From assembly GCA_037957365.1 (NCBI GenBank), contig JARHVA010000021.1, positions 5,792,501 to 5,856,500 of the forward strand: a DNA stretch of 64,000 bases. Reading direction: 5' to 3'. A program made the position numbers and the translations under genes. Source of the DNA: Torreya grandis. Lineage: Eukaryota; Streptophyta; Pinopsida; Cupressales; Taxaceae. Below are positions 24,150-36,271 of the stretch, piece by piece (within the stretch, counting starts at the first letter, position 1; every line of letters starts with the position of its first letter). Under the pieces are notes generated by a model that did no database searches, was not told where the DNA came from, and saw nothing but the letters and a program-made list of their open reading frames with translations.

Positions 24150-24563
24150 GAGTATAACACAATGATGATGAATGAAATCAACATGAATAAAAATGACTAA
24201 AAATACTACCAAATTGATCAAAATGATGATTAAAAGTAATGACTAAATAAACTACCAATGGATAGAAATAAGTGAATAAAAATGATAAAATAAATGACCA
24301 ATTAACAACAATCAATGACTAAATATATCAGTGAATAAAAATGACTAAATAAGTGACCATATTATAGCAATCAATGACTAAATATACTACCAAATCGATC
24401 AATCAAAACAACTAATAAATGAATAAAAATGGTTTAGTCATCAATTTGGTCACATTATAAATGACTGGCAATAAACTACTAATGGTCACGTGATCATGTT
24501 TGGTCATTTATATGTAGTTTTTAGTAGTTTTGAAATCATATATTGCTTTTTTTTATACTAGTG
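24150..24563 (+). repeat. CACTA right subterminal repeats and terminus
   Basis: A dense array of ATGACTAAAT, ATGACCAA and AAATGACTAAATA words runs from 24,150 to 24,470. TTTAGTCATCAATTTGGTCA and TGGTCATTTATA follow, and TACTAGTG ends the element. The words match those at the left end (8,242-8,450) in both orientations. Confidence 0.75.
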
Positions 24564-24566
24564 ACA
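24564..24566. repeat. Right target-site duplication ACA of the CACTA element
   Basis: ACA directly follows the terminal CTAGTG and equals the 3 bp before the left terminus. Confidence 0.75.
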
Positions 24567-26965
24567 TATGTACAGGTCTAAATTACTGAAGGAGCAATCC
24601 AATAGCCATATTTGCCAAGTTACAGGCTATGTCACTATTGTATTTGCTTATCACACATTACATGACTCACACACAAACTAACACATAGGTGAGAACTACA
24701 TAAGTTTGAGGCCTTCTTCAAAGTATTGGTTGTGTAGGAAATGCTCATTGACAGTAGGGTCTTTGGAACAACTCGACACTGTGTGACCACTAACCCATTT
24801 TTTCCATAGCCACTATGAAGATGAAGAACTAGGGTTTCGCTATTTGATAAGAAGCGACAGTCTATGAACTAGATCTAAATGCACCATGATAAAGGTGACA
24901 CAGAACCCAAAATCATCTAGGTGGTCATATCTAATCTTTACAATTATTCCTTACTAGACATCTATGTCCAAGTCAGACAGTAGCATCAATGTAACTATCC
25001 TAGGTCAATACAAGTGTCTGCGACTATAGAGGTATAATTTCTAGAATTAGGTAACTATTCTAGAATCCATATATAATCCACATTCTACCTATTCTAAATC
25101 TAAATCTGTATTAGCATTATAACTAGCTACATATCTTATTTGCATTATCATTTCAATATCTAAAATAAAAGTACTTTCGATATTTAGCATCAACATAACA
25201 AATTTATCATATATTTTATCTAAGTTTCATAAATAGTTGGCTTACTTTAGAGATAGTCTACCATGCTTGTGCCCTAGGCTGTCTCTACCCCTTTAACCCT
25301 AGATTCCCCTTAATTTAGATTTTAGGGTTAAACAATCAAATAAATATGCCCAACATTGGGTATTCATAACATGAGGTAACATAGGAAGGACATGGTGGAC
25401 TAAACGGATCTCAAACTTTTACCTCATTTTCCATTTACTTGTATTAAATTATTGCAGCTATTTGGTGGCATATTCAAGGGTCGAGCCTAGCTCAACTCAC
25501 ATAGTTGATACCTGCAAACAACAAATGACATTAACAATAAAAACTCAAAAGTAAAATATGAATCGTACTAAATAATGAACATAAATACAATTACTTTTAA
25601 TATAATTGAAAAATCATAATGTTTGAAATAAACATTAGTCTGATATGATATCAAATGTCTTAATAGTCTAAATGTCTCATCATATCAGTATAACAAAATG
25701 CATTAATATTACATGCTTGGGTAGGATATGACACTCATTTATTTAATTTTATGAGTTTTCCTCCCAAAATATACATTGCATGGTTTTAGTGCCCCAAAAA
25801 TGTATAGTGTATGGTTTAGGTTAAGAGCCCTTTTTACCCTTGTTTTGGGTATGTTGTGCATTTTTGGTTCTTCCTTATTGACTTTTCCACTCATTGTGTG
25901 TAGTTTTACATTTTATAAGGTCCTATTTTGAATTTGAAAAGGCTATAAATACATAGAGGCATTAACGTAATCAACACATAAAGTGAAGAGTAAGAGCAAT
26001 CATTTTAAGTATTTAAAGCATATATTTAAGAATGAAAGGAATTTTGAAGCATTTATTATTACATCAAACATTCATTACAATGTTGAAAGTCATATAGAGT
26101 ACACAATACATCATAGTAGATTGTTTGGTTGAAATGCATTATACTTGAATTGTTATTTTCCATTTCAGTGAATCATTGAGGGATTTGATAATTAGTCAGC
26201 ACTTAAAAACCTTGTTGACCTTGAGAAAATACTTAAAAATAAAGTTTTTACTTATTTATTTGCATGTTTATATGAATTATTAGGGTTTTGAAAAGGGAGA
26301 TCAATTTCTAAGGGATATGCATATGATTTATAAATGTGAGCAAAATTTTAGGAGAGATAGACCTAATAAATTGAGACATAAAATTATTTTTCCCTTGTTT
26401 GTTGTTTGATAGGAATGACCCTACGATTTTGAAAACATCCATATGATTATAGAATATTCTATAATCAACTCAATTTCATGAGTTTGCTTTGTCTTGTTAT
26501 CTAAACCTATTTTTGACATAAAATATGAAGTAGTTGGCTACATATGGTTACTTTATTTAAGTTAATGTTAGTTTAAGACCATTGTGATGTAGAGGTTAGT
26601 ATTTTTTAGAAATAATTGTCTTATGCATTCATAAAAAATAAGTAGTTGTGCTCATTCATAATAATCAATACATAATACACAGTAATTCCTTATCTAACTT
26701 ATCTTGAATTATATTAATATAATAATATTTAAATATAAATTTCTTAGATCTTCTTAACTATATTGTCATATGCTATTACAAAAGTTACTCTACTTTATAA
26801 CCTCTTATTGATCTTCACTATTACGTTTCAAATCTTCTCTATGTTATATCAACTCTATTACAATATCACGGTATAAATACTAATTAGATATTTTATAATT
26901 AAATGGTCATGTCTATATGAGACATGTCTTTTCTTCAATGAAGTCATTCTATGTTTTCAAAAAGA
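24567..26965. other. Non-coding AT-rich stretch with an LTR-like promoter region
   Basis: No coding sequence is recognisable. From about 25,730 to 26,250 the + strand looks like an LTR: TATA text at 25,944, then an A-rich leader and long non-coding tail. If element C's 3' LTR lies here it should be on the - strand, so this + strand signal may be a separate solo LTR. No partner LTR was found in the window. Confidence 0.35.
25944..25950 (+). promoter_or_regulatory. TATA-like box in possible solo LTR
   Basis: GGCTATAAATACATAGAGGC is a good plant TATA context. The region upstream contains GGTATGTTGTGCATTTTTGG and related text but no clear enhancer repeats. Use is not shown. Confidence 0.35.
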
Positions 26966-27652
26966 TTAATCTCTTACCGCATTGCCTAGTCGGTGGAAGT
27001 CCATGTTATATTGGCTTGGATAAGTATTCAACTGTTGTAGTGAAAGTAAAGATTTTACAGTAACTATGGTCTGGTCACTATCTGATTCAAAATACTTCCA
27101 ACATTTTCCTATCTTTTATAACTTTGTCTTGTCCTTGAGACAACTCTAAATTTCTAACATGTACCAAAACAATATACATATCTTAGTATCAAAACTATAT
27201 TCTCAAAAATATATGATCATAATGTGGATTCCCCTCCATGAAGATGTTTCCAATATTTTATTATCATCTCCTTAGAAAACATGTCCTAGTTCAGAATGAT
27301 TTCCTTAATATCTATAATTTTATTATCTATGGCCATGTTTCTTTTGTCACCTTCACTATGTCATTTGGAGTTAGATAGTGTTCTAGTGTGTGCAAGTATG
27401 TCTCATCTTATTTGATATGGACTTTCATCTTCTCCATCTAAGTACTCAGGTAAGTGTTGTAATCCTCTATATCCTCATATATTAATATGCATTGAGTCTA
27501 TTTGTCATTGTATTGCTCATGCAGGTATCTCATTTTAGCTTGTTCTGCATTAGATGGAATATGTTATGTACCAAAGCTAGTGGAAGTAATACTTAGTTAT
27601 CTTTTCACATCCTCTAGCTCCTTTTCTATCTTGATTCCATAGGGGCCACCTA
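26966..27652 (-). pseudogene. Element C: distal part of the extra ORF, cut off by the insertion of element B
   Basis: On the - strand from 27,652, reading through stops gives KIEKELEDVKR, then AEQAKMRYLHEQYNDK, IYEDIEDYNTYLS and MEKMKVHIK, a polar, helix-prone sequence typical of coiled coil. A later piece reads YNMDFHRLGNAVRD before a stop near 26,966. The same kind of sequence runs into the other side of element B at 51,725 and up, on the same strand. The 24-kb insertion with ACCTA duplication therefore split one ORF. The function of the ORF is unknown. Confidence 0.5.
27648..27652. repeat. Left target-site duplication ACCTA of element B
   Basis: ACCTA directly precedes the LTR start TGTAACAT. 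The same 5 bp follow the other LTR at 51,725-51,729. Confidence 0.85.
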
Positions 27653-30600
27653 TGTAACATACCCATTAGGATTTACATATAAATACGTGATTTAAAAAAA
27701 ATTAAGCAACATATACTTCCATTAGATTACACCACGAGAATCTAATAATTGATGATTTATAATATTGTAAGTGTGATAACTATAATGAAGCATGCTACAT
27801 CATACATCATTGATTAATATCATCATAAGAAACACACCATAATTGTTTAAAGAAGGTAAATACCAATATCCATCCATGGTTGGTACAAACATACATCCAC
27901 TGTTGTCAATGCATAATAAATAAGTAATTATAGCTCATCATGATAAAGTTACAATAATAAATACAATACTATGTACATATATAAGATACATGGGTCCATG
28001 GAGCATAAGTTCCCTAGATTCTAGTATCTAAAACAATCTCAAGTGTCATCTCTAAGTAAGTACTGTTGTGGGGAGGGAAAGCATCATTTGAGCACTTTTC
28101 CACACCAACCATAAACCATAGATCCCCCGCAAAAATCCCATCAGGGAATGGTTGTCCCTTCACGGATGAGTAGATAAAGATGGCGTAGGAATCCAGAGAG
28201 ACAAGCTAGTACCCATGTGTTGTACAATTTATAAAACTGAACATGTGGTGTATCATAAAGAAACTTATTCTCTTAAAGATATCGCACAAACATGTAAATC
28301 ATACACATAAAATGACAATGTCTCACTAACATTACTTTGGCCAAATATTTCAATAATTAATGATTTAAGGATCAGTCAAATTCATAACATCATTTGATCA
28401 GATTATATTCATCTGACATTGTGTTGCTAGTAAGGTAGTGAAATCCATCTCATTACTTACTTAGTATCAACAATACGAGATTTGGTCAACATAGTGTAAC
28501 CAATAGATTCATACAGATTACCACCCACTAGCAAACATAAACGTGTTAATTACATGATTAATCTAAATGCATACATTTATTCCATCAAACATTTGAATAA
28601 ATATCAAAACATTATTTAAAACATAAATAATAAAAATAACAACTATAGTTTATACCATCTGGGTATAATATACATCTAGACTGCAATTCTATAATTACTA
28701 TAAGCAATTTTCAATTATAATGTAACTTATGAAATCCCATATTATCATAGTCCATTGTTTTTGAGTTTAGCTACTCTAAACAAACAACCTGTTATAACAA
28801 TTTCAAGAACTAAAGTCTCATAATCCTAATTGTGTTTTATTTTGAACATGATATCCCCTTTATACATCTCGGCATGTTTTAAGAATCTGTGAAGATCTAT
28901 AACTAGAGTCATACTCTTCTAAAGGCCATGACTTAGTTTATAATAGTTAATAGATATGTAGGCATACACCACCATATACAAATACATATTATGTATGCAA
29001 TTACATCTGTACAAATTAATCCACTATTAGTATGTAGTATGCACATGTTCTCTAATGATAAATAACAGTCATTTATATTTCTAAATAAGATTTTCAAGAG
29101 GTTTTTCAATAATCATTAAACTGAATAGATTGTCTATCAATTATAAGTCTTATTATTTTTGGGAATATTAATAAAAAAATCATCTTAGTCAATTTTGAGG
29201 TTTTTTTTTCCCTGCCAAATCACCATTTAGTTATGACTTCCCAACATCTGTAGTTTCATATATTTGATTAAGTATATTATCCTAAATCTTACAATAAGAT
29301 CTATTTCTGTCGATCCTTTTTGCATGAACTCTATTCATATTTATATATATACTCATGTATAAGTCCATTCATATGGACACACATCACAAAGTACATTTAT
29401 AAGCTTTATATATACAATAAGAGTATTTATATTCTCATAAAGCATACTACCAATTAACTCCTTAATATGTAGCCTATTATAGACTTCATCCACACTACAC
29501 ATTACATTTCATATGTTTGCTATGATAAGATATAAAACATCTATAAAACTTATTATAAGATGATGGAGGATACCCTAAGCTATATTTGCTTCATATACTA
29601 AACCAAAAGTTATATTAAAATGGCATCGACATATCTAAGATAGGAAAATCTTTTGCTTTATTAACCTAGATCGTTATTGTTAAATATTATGCTTAGAATT
29701 TCTATGGTTAAAATAAGTGTGATTGATAAATAATCTTTTATATAACTAGTATGTAGTTACTAAAATGATATTATAGTATATTACTAGTACAATGACTTAA
29801 TCTCAGATCCATACCAATAGATGCTCATTAAATCTACTTATACCTAGATCAAGGTAAAGCATTATAAATAAATGTTTAGCTAAGTTCATATAAGATGTTA
29901 TAGGTATCACCGCATATGTTCATTCTGCCACACTTTAAGGTTAATATAAGATGATAGCAGGGTAGAAACTTATTCTATTATTGTTAAAGCATCTGTAGAT
30001 GCATCGATCTAGCATTGTTTACTGCATACATCAAATTTCCTAATATTTCACTGTCACATTATATAGGAATACTAACTTCCACCCAAAGGATGCACCTAAT
30101 GCCATGATTGTCATGACTTAGTTGTGGATAAAAATAATTTGATTCATTAATATGAAGTTAATTATTGTGGAAATCATCTGGCTAGTGGATTGTCACCCTT
30201 TTACATAGTCTAACAAATCTATCTTTATAGTCTAACATATTCATAAAAGTATGAGTCGATGTTGTTCAGTATTACACTTAGTGAGATATGTATATATATT
30301 TCTAATATGCAATTGTTTTAGAGCATCGACTATCCTTTTCTATGTCCATGGTGTTGTATCAACTGGTTAAAAGTCTATAATTACTATATCTTTAAATGTA
30401 TGATGCTAAGTTTATGATTATATGTAATCTTGTTCAGTTCACTATATACACTTAGGCACTGCCTCTTAAATATAAATTTTGGTATAAACTCATCACATCA
30501 CAACCAATGCACTTCTTATGGTAAACAAAGAACTACCACCACATAGACTACTATTTCCATCACACAGTCTATACAATTCATAAAAAGAACACACACAAAT

Positions 30601-31652
30601 TAAAATTTATACAAGAGCAATGACACCTACATGGAATTACTCCACTTTTCTTCTGTTTGAATTGTTATCTTCCTTCTTATCTCACTATGTCCCTTTATTT
30701 TTGCCTCTCTTCTATAGATTTGTGCCCCGCTTAAATATTTTATTCACTTCCATGAATAGGGCGTAGTTTTTTTTCTTTTTTAGAATTTTCTTTTTATTCA
30801 TTATTATTTTTCTTTACTTTATTTTTATTTTTATTTCATATCTTTATTTTTTTCCCCTAATTTCACACCTTTCCAATTTCTCATTCCAATTTGATTTTAT
30901 TTATTTTATTTCCCTTTATTACTAATTTATAAAAATTAAAACAATTATTTTACCTATTTACTCCCTTTTCCCACTTTTTCTTTTTTCTTCCTGTATTAGA
31001 GTATATTTGATAATTAAATTAGCATCTCAAATGTCGTGATGATTTAATGATAAATTCATCAATAAATATACCCAAATTTATTCTAATTATGCAAATCATA
31101 TTTCTAAAATCATTAATGGTCACTCATGTAACTACGCAAGATGAACTCCATAAAACTATTTAAACTATGTTATCAATCATGTATTAACAACTATCTAATG
31201 TAAACAACATCAAAACACACTTTGCTAACCATTCCACTATGCATTTAACATGTATTATTAATGTGGTCTGTGCAGGGTTCTAGTTGGCTTCTCTACCATC
31301 CCCTAACAACTCCATCTACATCACCCTCTCTGATGATGCTCTCCCTCTGTTATGCTCTGAGGGATGAGTTCTCCTGTGTCAAACTCAAAATAAGTAGGTA
31401 GTTAAATCATAACATCATGGTATATATTCATCATAAAATACAACTAAAATAAGAAATTATCATGATCATAATATAAGAACGCACACTATAGTTAACTTAT
31501 AGCAATGTAATCATGTAACCTAAGAAATATCCAACTATCCCAAAACAATATATATCACATAGCTTAGTTAAAAATAACTAAATCAAATTGTTAACTATAA
31601 ATATCCATGGATAATCAAGTAAGTTTGTTTAACAAGGAATCAAGATGTAACA
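27653..31652 (-). repeat. Element B 3' LTR (4.0 kb)
   Basis: Runs from TGTAACATACCC to GATGTAACA and aligns along its length with 36,274-38,292 plus 49,638-51,724. It is the 3' LTR because the coding strand is -. It contains no ORF of note. By eye it differs from the 5' LTR at roughly one position in seven, so the insertion is old. Confidence 0.9.
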
Positions 31653-31666
31653 TCTTTCCCCCCTTA
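31653..31666 (-). promoter_or_regulatory. Element B polypurine tract
   Basis: The - strand reads AAGGGGGGGAAAGA and directly abuts the 3' LTR start TGTTACATC, the expected place for plus-strand priming. Confidence 0.85.
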
Positions 31667-31764
31667 AAGCTAATCATCATCCCAAACAACTCTTATTCAA
31701 ACATAAGTTCTAAATTAAAAAACATTGTTCAACAGAAAAATAACATAGTATAATGTATCAAATT

Positions 31765-32450
31765 AAGAAAATAAATGTGGAAATCATCTATAGAACTCAT
31801 GATAGTCCTCCAAGTAGCACTATCCTTAGATTATTATATCCATAGGACCTTGCACTGTGACATCAATCTATTATGAAAATGAAGTTTTCAAGTGTTAGTT
31901 ATCATGATTGCTTCTACTATGACAACCTAAGGATATAGTTTCTGTAAAGTATTTCAATCTAAAACATGTGTAAGATCAATTATATATTTTTTAAGATAAT
32001 AAATATGGAAGATGTTATGTAATAGAGCTAGGGATGGTGGCAATTCAAGCCTATATAGTATAGGATTGACCACTTATAACACCTCGATGGGTCCCACATA
32101 TCTCAGTGATAGGTTCATTGACTTCTCACATTAAATTGAGCTCTTATATGACTTAACCCATAAGAATACTTTATCACCCACTAAAAACTACCTATCTACC
32201 CCCTTCAAATTAGCTCAACTCTTCTATCTATCATTAGCCTCAACCAATCTTTGCCTGATTAATTTAACTTGCTCTTTTATTTTTGAAACCATCTCAGTCC
32301 AAAGACTACCCTATCCTCCAACATGTTCTAACTGATTGGTGTCATGCACCTTCTTTCGTATAGTGCCTCAAATGATGCCATCTTAAATGCTAATTGGTAT
32401 GAGTTATTGTATGAAAACTCAACCAATATAAGATAATCTTCATACTTGTA
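31765..32450 (-). pseudogene. Element B integrase C-terminal part with chromodomain remnant
   Basis: Beyond the integrase core the - strand is badly broken. A frame near 31,855-31,770 reads CKVLW, two stops, SKDSATW and DDFHIYF. It matches the chromodomain pattern of chromoviruses (V-K-V-L-W ... A-T-W-E ... hydrophobic-P). Chromodomains direct integration to heterochromatin. The Glu after ATW and the following Pro are missing here. The assignment rests on this short stretch. Confidence 0.5.
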
Positions 32451-33150
32451 TTACTGATCTATGCAATACATATGAATAATATTCTCGAACACCTGATTAA
32501 CTCTATTAGTCTGCCCATCAATCTCTAGGTGATATGCAGTGCAAAAATTTAATTGTGTAACCAAAACTAAATTTAAAATTATCCAAAATATATAATCCAA
32601 CTTTAGATCATGATCTGAAATGATTTTCTCAGGAAATCCATCCAACCTATACACTTCCTTTGCAAACCTCTTTACAAGAGTAGGTGCATCATCTATCAAA
32701 TTACCTAGTATAAAATGAGCCACCTTGGTTAGTTTGTCCAATACTAATAAGATCATATCATGCCTATTTCATGACATCGGTAAACCTTGGACAAATTCCA
32801 TAATGATCACCTAAAAATTCCATTTTGGTATATCATGCAGATATAACAACCCAGCGAGATGTACATGCTTAATTTTCACTCATTGACATTCTAGATAATG
32901 TGACACATAGTTTGCTACATCTTTCTTGATTCCTTTCTAAAATAAATGATCTTAGCTTGTTCAAGAGCTTGGTTACTCTTAGATGTCTCAAATATGGGGC
33001 ATCGTGTACTTCTTTTAATACTATGCTTCATAGATTCTCTCGATCTATCACATACATCCTTCTATTGTAATGTAAAAGATCATCACTCTCTAATCTGAAT
33101 CCTTTATATCAAAGATTTTGAGCATTCTCGAACAATGTTTTTGTAACCTG
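32451..33150 (-). pseudogene. Element B integrase, broken
   Basis: The catalytic core reads LLVLDKLTKVAHFI (first Asp), GFPEKIISDHDLKLD (second Asp) and IDGQTNRVNQVFENI. In working integrases the last motif is DGQTERVNQ; here Asn replaces the catalytic Glu. Upstream, towards 33.15 kb, the zinc-binding part is present only in broken frames. Integrase would have inserted the cDNA; this copy cannot. Confidence 0.75.
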
Positions 33151-34690
33151 ATCATAAAATTCATCTCCAAGTGAGAATTTGATCATTTGATCCCTAAAAG
33201 TACTCCTAATAGTATTTATAGTTGTTATGTACCTTCTACGACTTAAGGCATTGGATACTCTATTTTATTTGCCTTTGATATAGTTGATATTAAAATCATA
33301 ATCAGATAAGAACTTAAGCTAGTGTCTCTGATGAACATTCAAATTCAATTGGGTGAAGATGTACTTAAGTCCCAAGTTATCCACCTTGAGATCAAATAGT
33401 TTTACCAACAAGTAATGCCATCAAACTTACACAGCATGCATAATTACTTAAAGTTCCAACTCATGAGGGGCATAATTTACCTCATATGGTTTCAGCTTCC
33501 TTGATTCATAAGCCACCACTGCACCATCCTACATAAGGAGTCCTCCTAGTCCATCTCCTAATGCATCCGTGATTACTGAAAATTGACCATTGGGGTCAGG
33601 AACTCTTAACACTAGTGTTGAAGTAAGCCTTCTTTTTAATTCTTGGAAAGTTATTTACAAAATTTTGGCTCTTACATTACAAAGAGGTAATTGGATTAGT
33701 TATCTTGGAAAAATTTAGAATGAACTTCCTATAATATCCTGCTAATCCCATGAAACTTCTTACCTCATGCACATTCTTTAGCACCAACCATTCCATAATG
33801 ACTCTTATCTTTCCCATATCTGCTGAGATACCATCCACATAGATAATATGTCCTAGACATTACAATCTCTCTTAGGAAATGTACATGTAGACAATTTACC
33901 ATACAACTTGTACTTCCACAACTATTGCAGAACCAACTCTAGATATTGAAGGTGTTCATCTTCATTCTTAGAGTATATAAAAATGTCATCCAGAAAGACC
34001 AAAATAAAATGATCAAGATAATCTCTGAACACACTGTTCATGAGATTCATGAATGTTGCTAGAGCATTTGTCAACCCAAATAGTAACAATGTGAACTTAT
34101 AATGCCCATATCGAGTTCTGAATGTTGTCTTTGGAATATCCTCATCTCTTATCCTTAGCTAATGGTATCTTGCTCTAAGATCAATCTTACAAAATACCGT
34201 TACTCCTTACATTTGATCAAAAATATCATTTATACAAGGTAGTGGATACCTATTTTTAATATTTGCCTTGTTCAACATTTTATAGTCAATGCAAAGTCGA
34301 TGAGTACCATCCTTATTCTTAAAAAAGATAACTGGTGCACCTCATGGTGACACACTTGGCCTGATCATCCCCTTTGATAATAATTTTTGGAGTTGAGCTT
34401 TAAATTCAACCAACTCAATGGTTGTCATCTTGTACGGTGCCTTAGTCTATGTTTCTGATCCAAGTATGATATCAATAGAGAAATCAAACTCATGTTTAGG
34501 AGGCAATCTTGGCAATTCTTCTTGAAACACATAATGAAAATTCCTAAGGAATGGGTAATCTTTGAGAGATGCTTCCTTAGGTTCTTCCATTTCATTTATC
34601 TTGATGATAAATGCTTGGCACCCTTTTCCTTGATCCTTCTTGAGTTGCATTGTAAAAACTTTCCTAAGCCTCAACTCTCTTTTCTCACCT
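33151..34690 (-). pseudogene. Element B reverse transcriptase and RNase H, broken
   Basis: The RT opens after HEFDFSIDIILGSET. It has [46 protein letters not shown] and [20 protein letters not shown], and the catalytic box [10 protein letters not shown] at about 34,005-33,974 (FLDD). A conserved GLAGYYRKFI follows near 33.7 kb. The RNase H part lies in shifted frames to about 33.2 kb and is hard to follow. RT converts element RNA to cDNA. The RT active-site Asp pair is kept, but stops and shifts break the protein. Confidence 0.85.
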
Positions 34691-35090
34691 TGAATTTATG
34701 TCTGATTTTCAAAATCATCAAGAAACTCAACCTTCTTCAAGTAGCAGTCAACTTTGGCCTTATGTTTCACAATCCAGATGACTTATAGGATCACATTATA
34801 TGACCCTAATGGTGCTACATAAACATCTACTACTATTATTAATTTGGTCAACCTAACCTTTGCCTCAACTAAACACTTATCAACCATGACTTTTGAATCA
34901 TTCCCATACTATATTGACCATGCATTTACCATAACTCTAGCTCTTCTAGATAAGTTAATAAACATTCTAGGAGCTATAAAACATTATGTATCCCTTTTAT
35001 CTATCAAAATAGAAACTAGATGTTCAAACAAAGTACCTGACAGGTCTATGGGTAATGCTTGAAAATTGGCTTATTGATTATCAACTACTG
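34691..35090 (-). pseudogene. Element B aspartic protease, active site lost
   Basis: The stretch reads LFEHLVSILIDKRDTQ, then CFIAPRMFINLSRRA, LGSYNVIL and VKHKAKVDCYLKKVEF. It fits the chromovirus retropepsin between gag and RT, where ILIDSGA is expected. Here the catalytic D-S-G has become D-K-R. The protease would have cut Gag-Pol. Confidence 0.65.
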
Positions 35091-36190
35091 CATCAATACA
35101 CTACTAAAAACTACCTTGCTAAGGGATATGACCTTTGTTATTTGACTTTTCATAAGTATAGTCATGAGCATAATGGTCATCTCCATAAATGAAACAATCT
35201 TCAGGTGGTTCTTTCTTGTTAGCCTATTGGTTTTCTTTGAAACTACCTTTGAAAACATTACCCTATTTCTTGTTGCCTGACCCATTGTTAAATTTGGCAT
35301 TTTGACTTTTAAACTACTTCCTAAAGTCTTCACTCCTGTATTTCCAATTCTTATTTTCGAAAGTTGACTTAGAGAAAACTTTTTATTGAGCTTGTCCCTG
35401 GCTTGTGAAAGAGACTTCAACTTCTATTCATGTTTGACTGCGTTCTCAAAGACCTGGTCCATGGTAGAAGGTCTATGAACATCTACCTCTTCACCGATCT
35501 CGGGTCTCAATCCCATATAAACTTTTTGATTTTGAACCTCTCATTTTCCTACTATTGAGGTACATACTTCAGAAGTTTGATGAATTTCTCCTAATAATCA
35601 TTCACCAATAAGTCTCCTTGATTTAGATTCTATAAATCTAAGAGATTTTAATCAAAATAAAGCTATGGAAGCTGCCATGATCTGAACAAAGTCATAAATT
35701 GATCCCAAGTAGTGGTGGTCAAGTTAATATTCATTTATAAACTCTTGTTGGTCTACCATATAGTTGCCTCACCATCCAAATGGTATGCTCCCCATACTGC
35801 TTTAGTGATCTCAGAGTAGTTTTGAATCTCAAAATACTTCTCCATCTCAGTCATCCATGCTTTAGCTTTATCACTTAGAATAATTCCATCGAACTTAGGT
35901 GGGTTCACCTTTTTCATATCTCTAGCCAACTCTATAACTACCTAAGCTCTAGCATTTCGAGGGTTTTTCTACTCAGTGGGATTCCCTTCAAGTAAATATT
36001 GATGTTTTTCCTCTTTATGGCCACGAACTACCTACTCCAAAGCTATAATCCGGTCCCTAGTCTCATTCATGGCTACAAAAATCTGATCCATCTTTGTTGC
36101 TTTCTCAATGGCAAAACAATTAGGATCAAATGAAGGGTTAATGTCATTGACATTTGATAAATCCTCTCTAGATACTCTAGCTATCACCAT
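35091..36190 (-). pseudogene. Element B gag, broken
   Basis: ATG at 36,190 opens MVIARVSREDLSNVND. Typical chromovirus gag text follows: NPPKFDG, AWMTEMEKYFEIQNYSE, AVWGAYHLDGEATIW, and FMTLFRSWQLP after several stops. Near 35,200 a knuckle-like CFIYGDDHYAHDYTYEK is seen; the expected CxxC-H-C has Tyr in place of two Cys. Gag forms the particle. Stops are mostly TAG/TAA where Gln or Trp is expected. Confidence 0.8.
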
Positions 36191-36259
36191 TCTCCCTTAT
36201 GTAAATATAAGGGTATGAAAATATTATTGGACTCATTAGTTCCTAGAGTTCGAGCCATA

Positions 36260-36271
36260 GCTCTGATACCA
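36260..36271 (-). promoter_or_regulatory. Element B primer-binding site (initiator tRNA-Met type)
   Basis: The - strand reads TGGTATCAGAGC, perfectly matching the common plant tRNA-Met-complementary site. It lies 2 bp inside the 5' LTR end at 36,274. Confidence 0.9.

Larger units (their letters stand above)
8242..24563 (+). mobile_element. CACTA (En/Spm-like) DNA transposon, 16.3 kb
   Basis: The left end is CACTACTAGAATTTTGCAA. The right end is TACTAGTG, whose reverse complement is CACTAGTATAAAAAAAAGC. Both ends have CACTA, a TA.AA continuation and a GCAA, and are flanked by ACA/ACA. Both ends carry subterminal clusters of ATGACTAAAT and TTTGGTCA words, as CACTA elements use for transposase binding. 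The + strand holds TNP2 and a second TnpA-like gene. The - strand holds two unrelated-looking long ORF remnants, and PPR gene pieces lie in between. Coding regions are all broken, so the copy could move only in trans if its ends still work. Confidence 0.85.
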
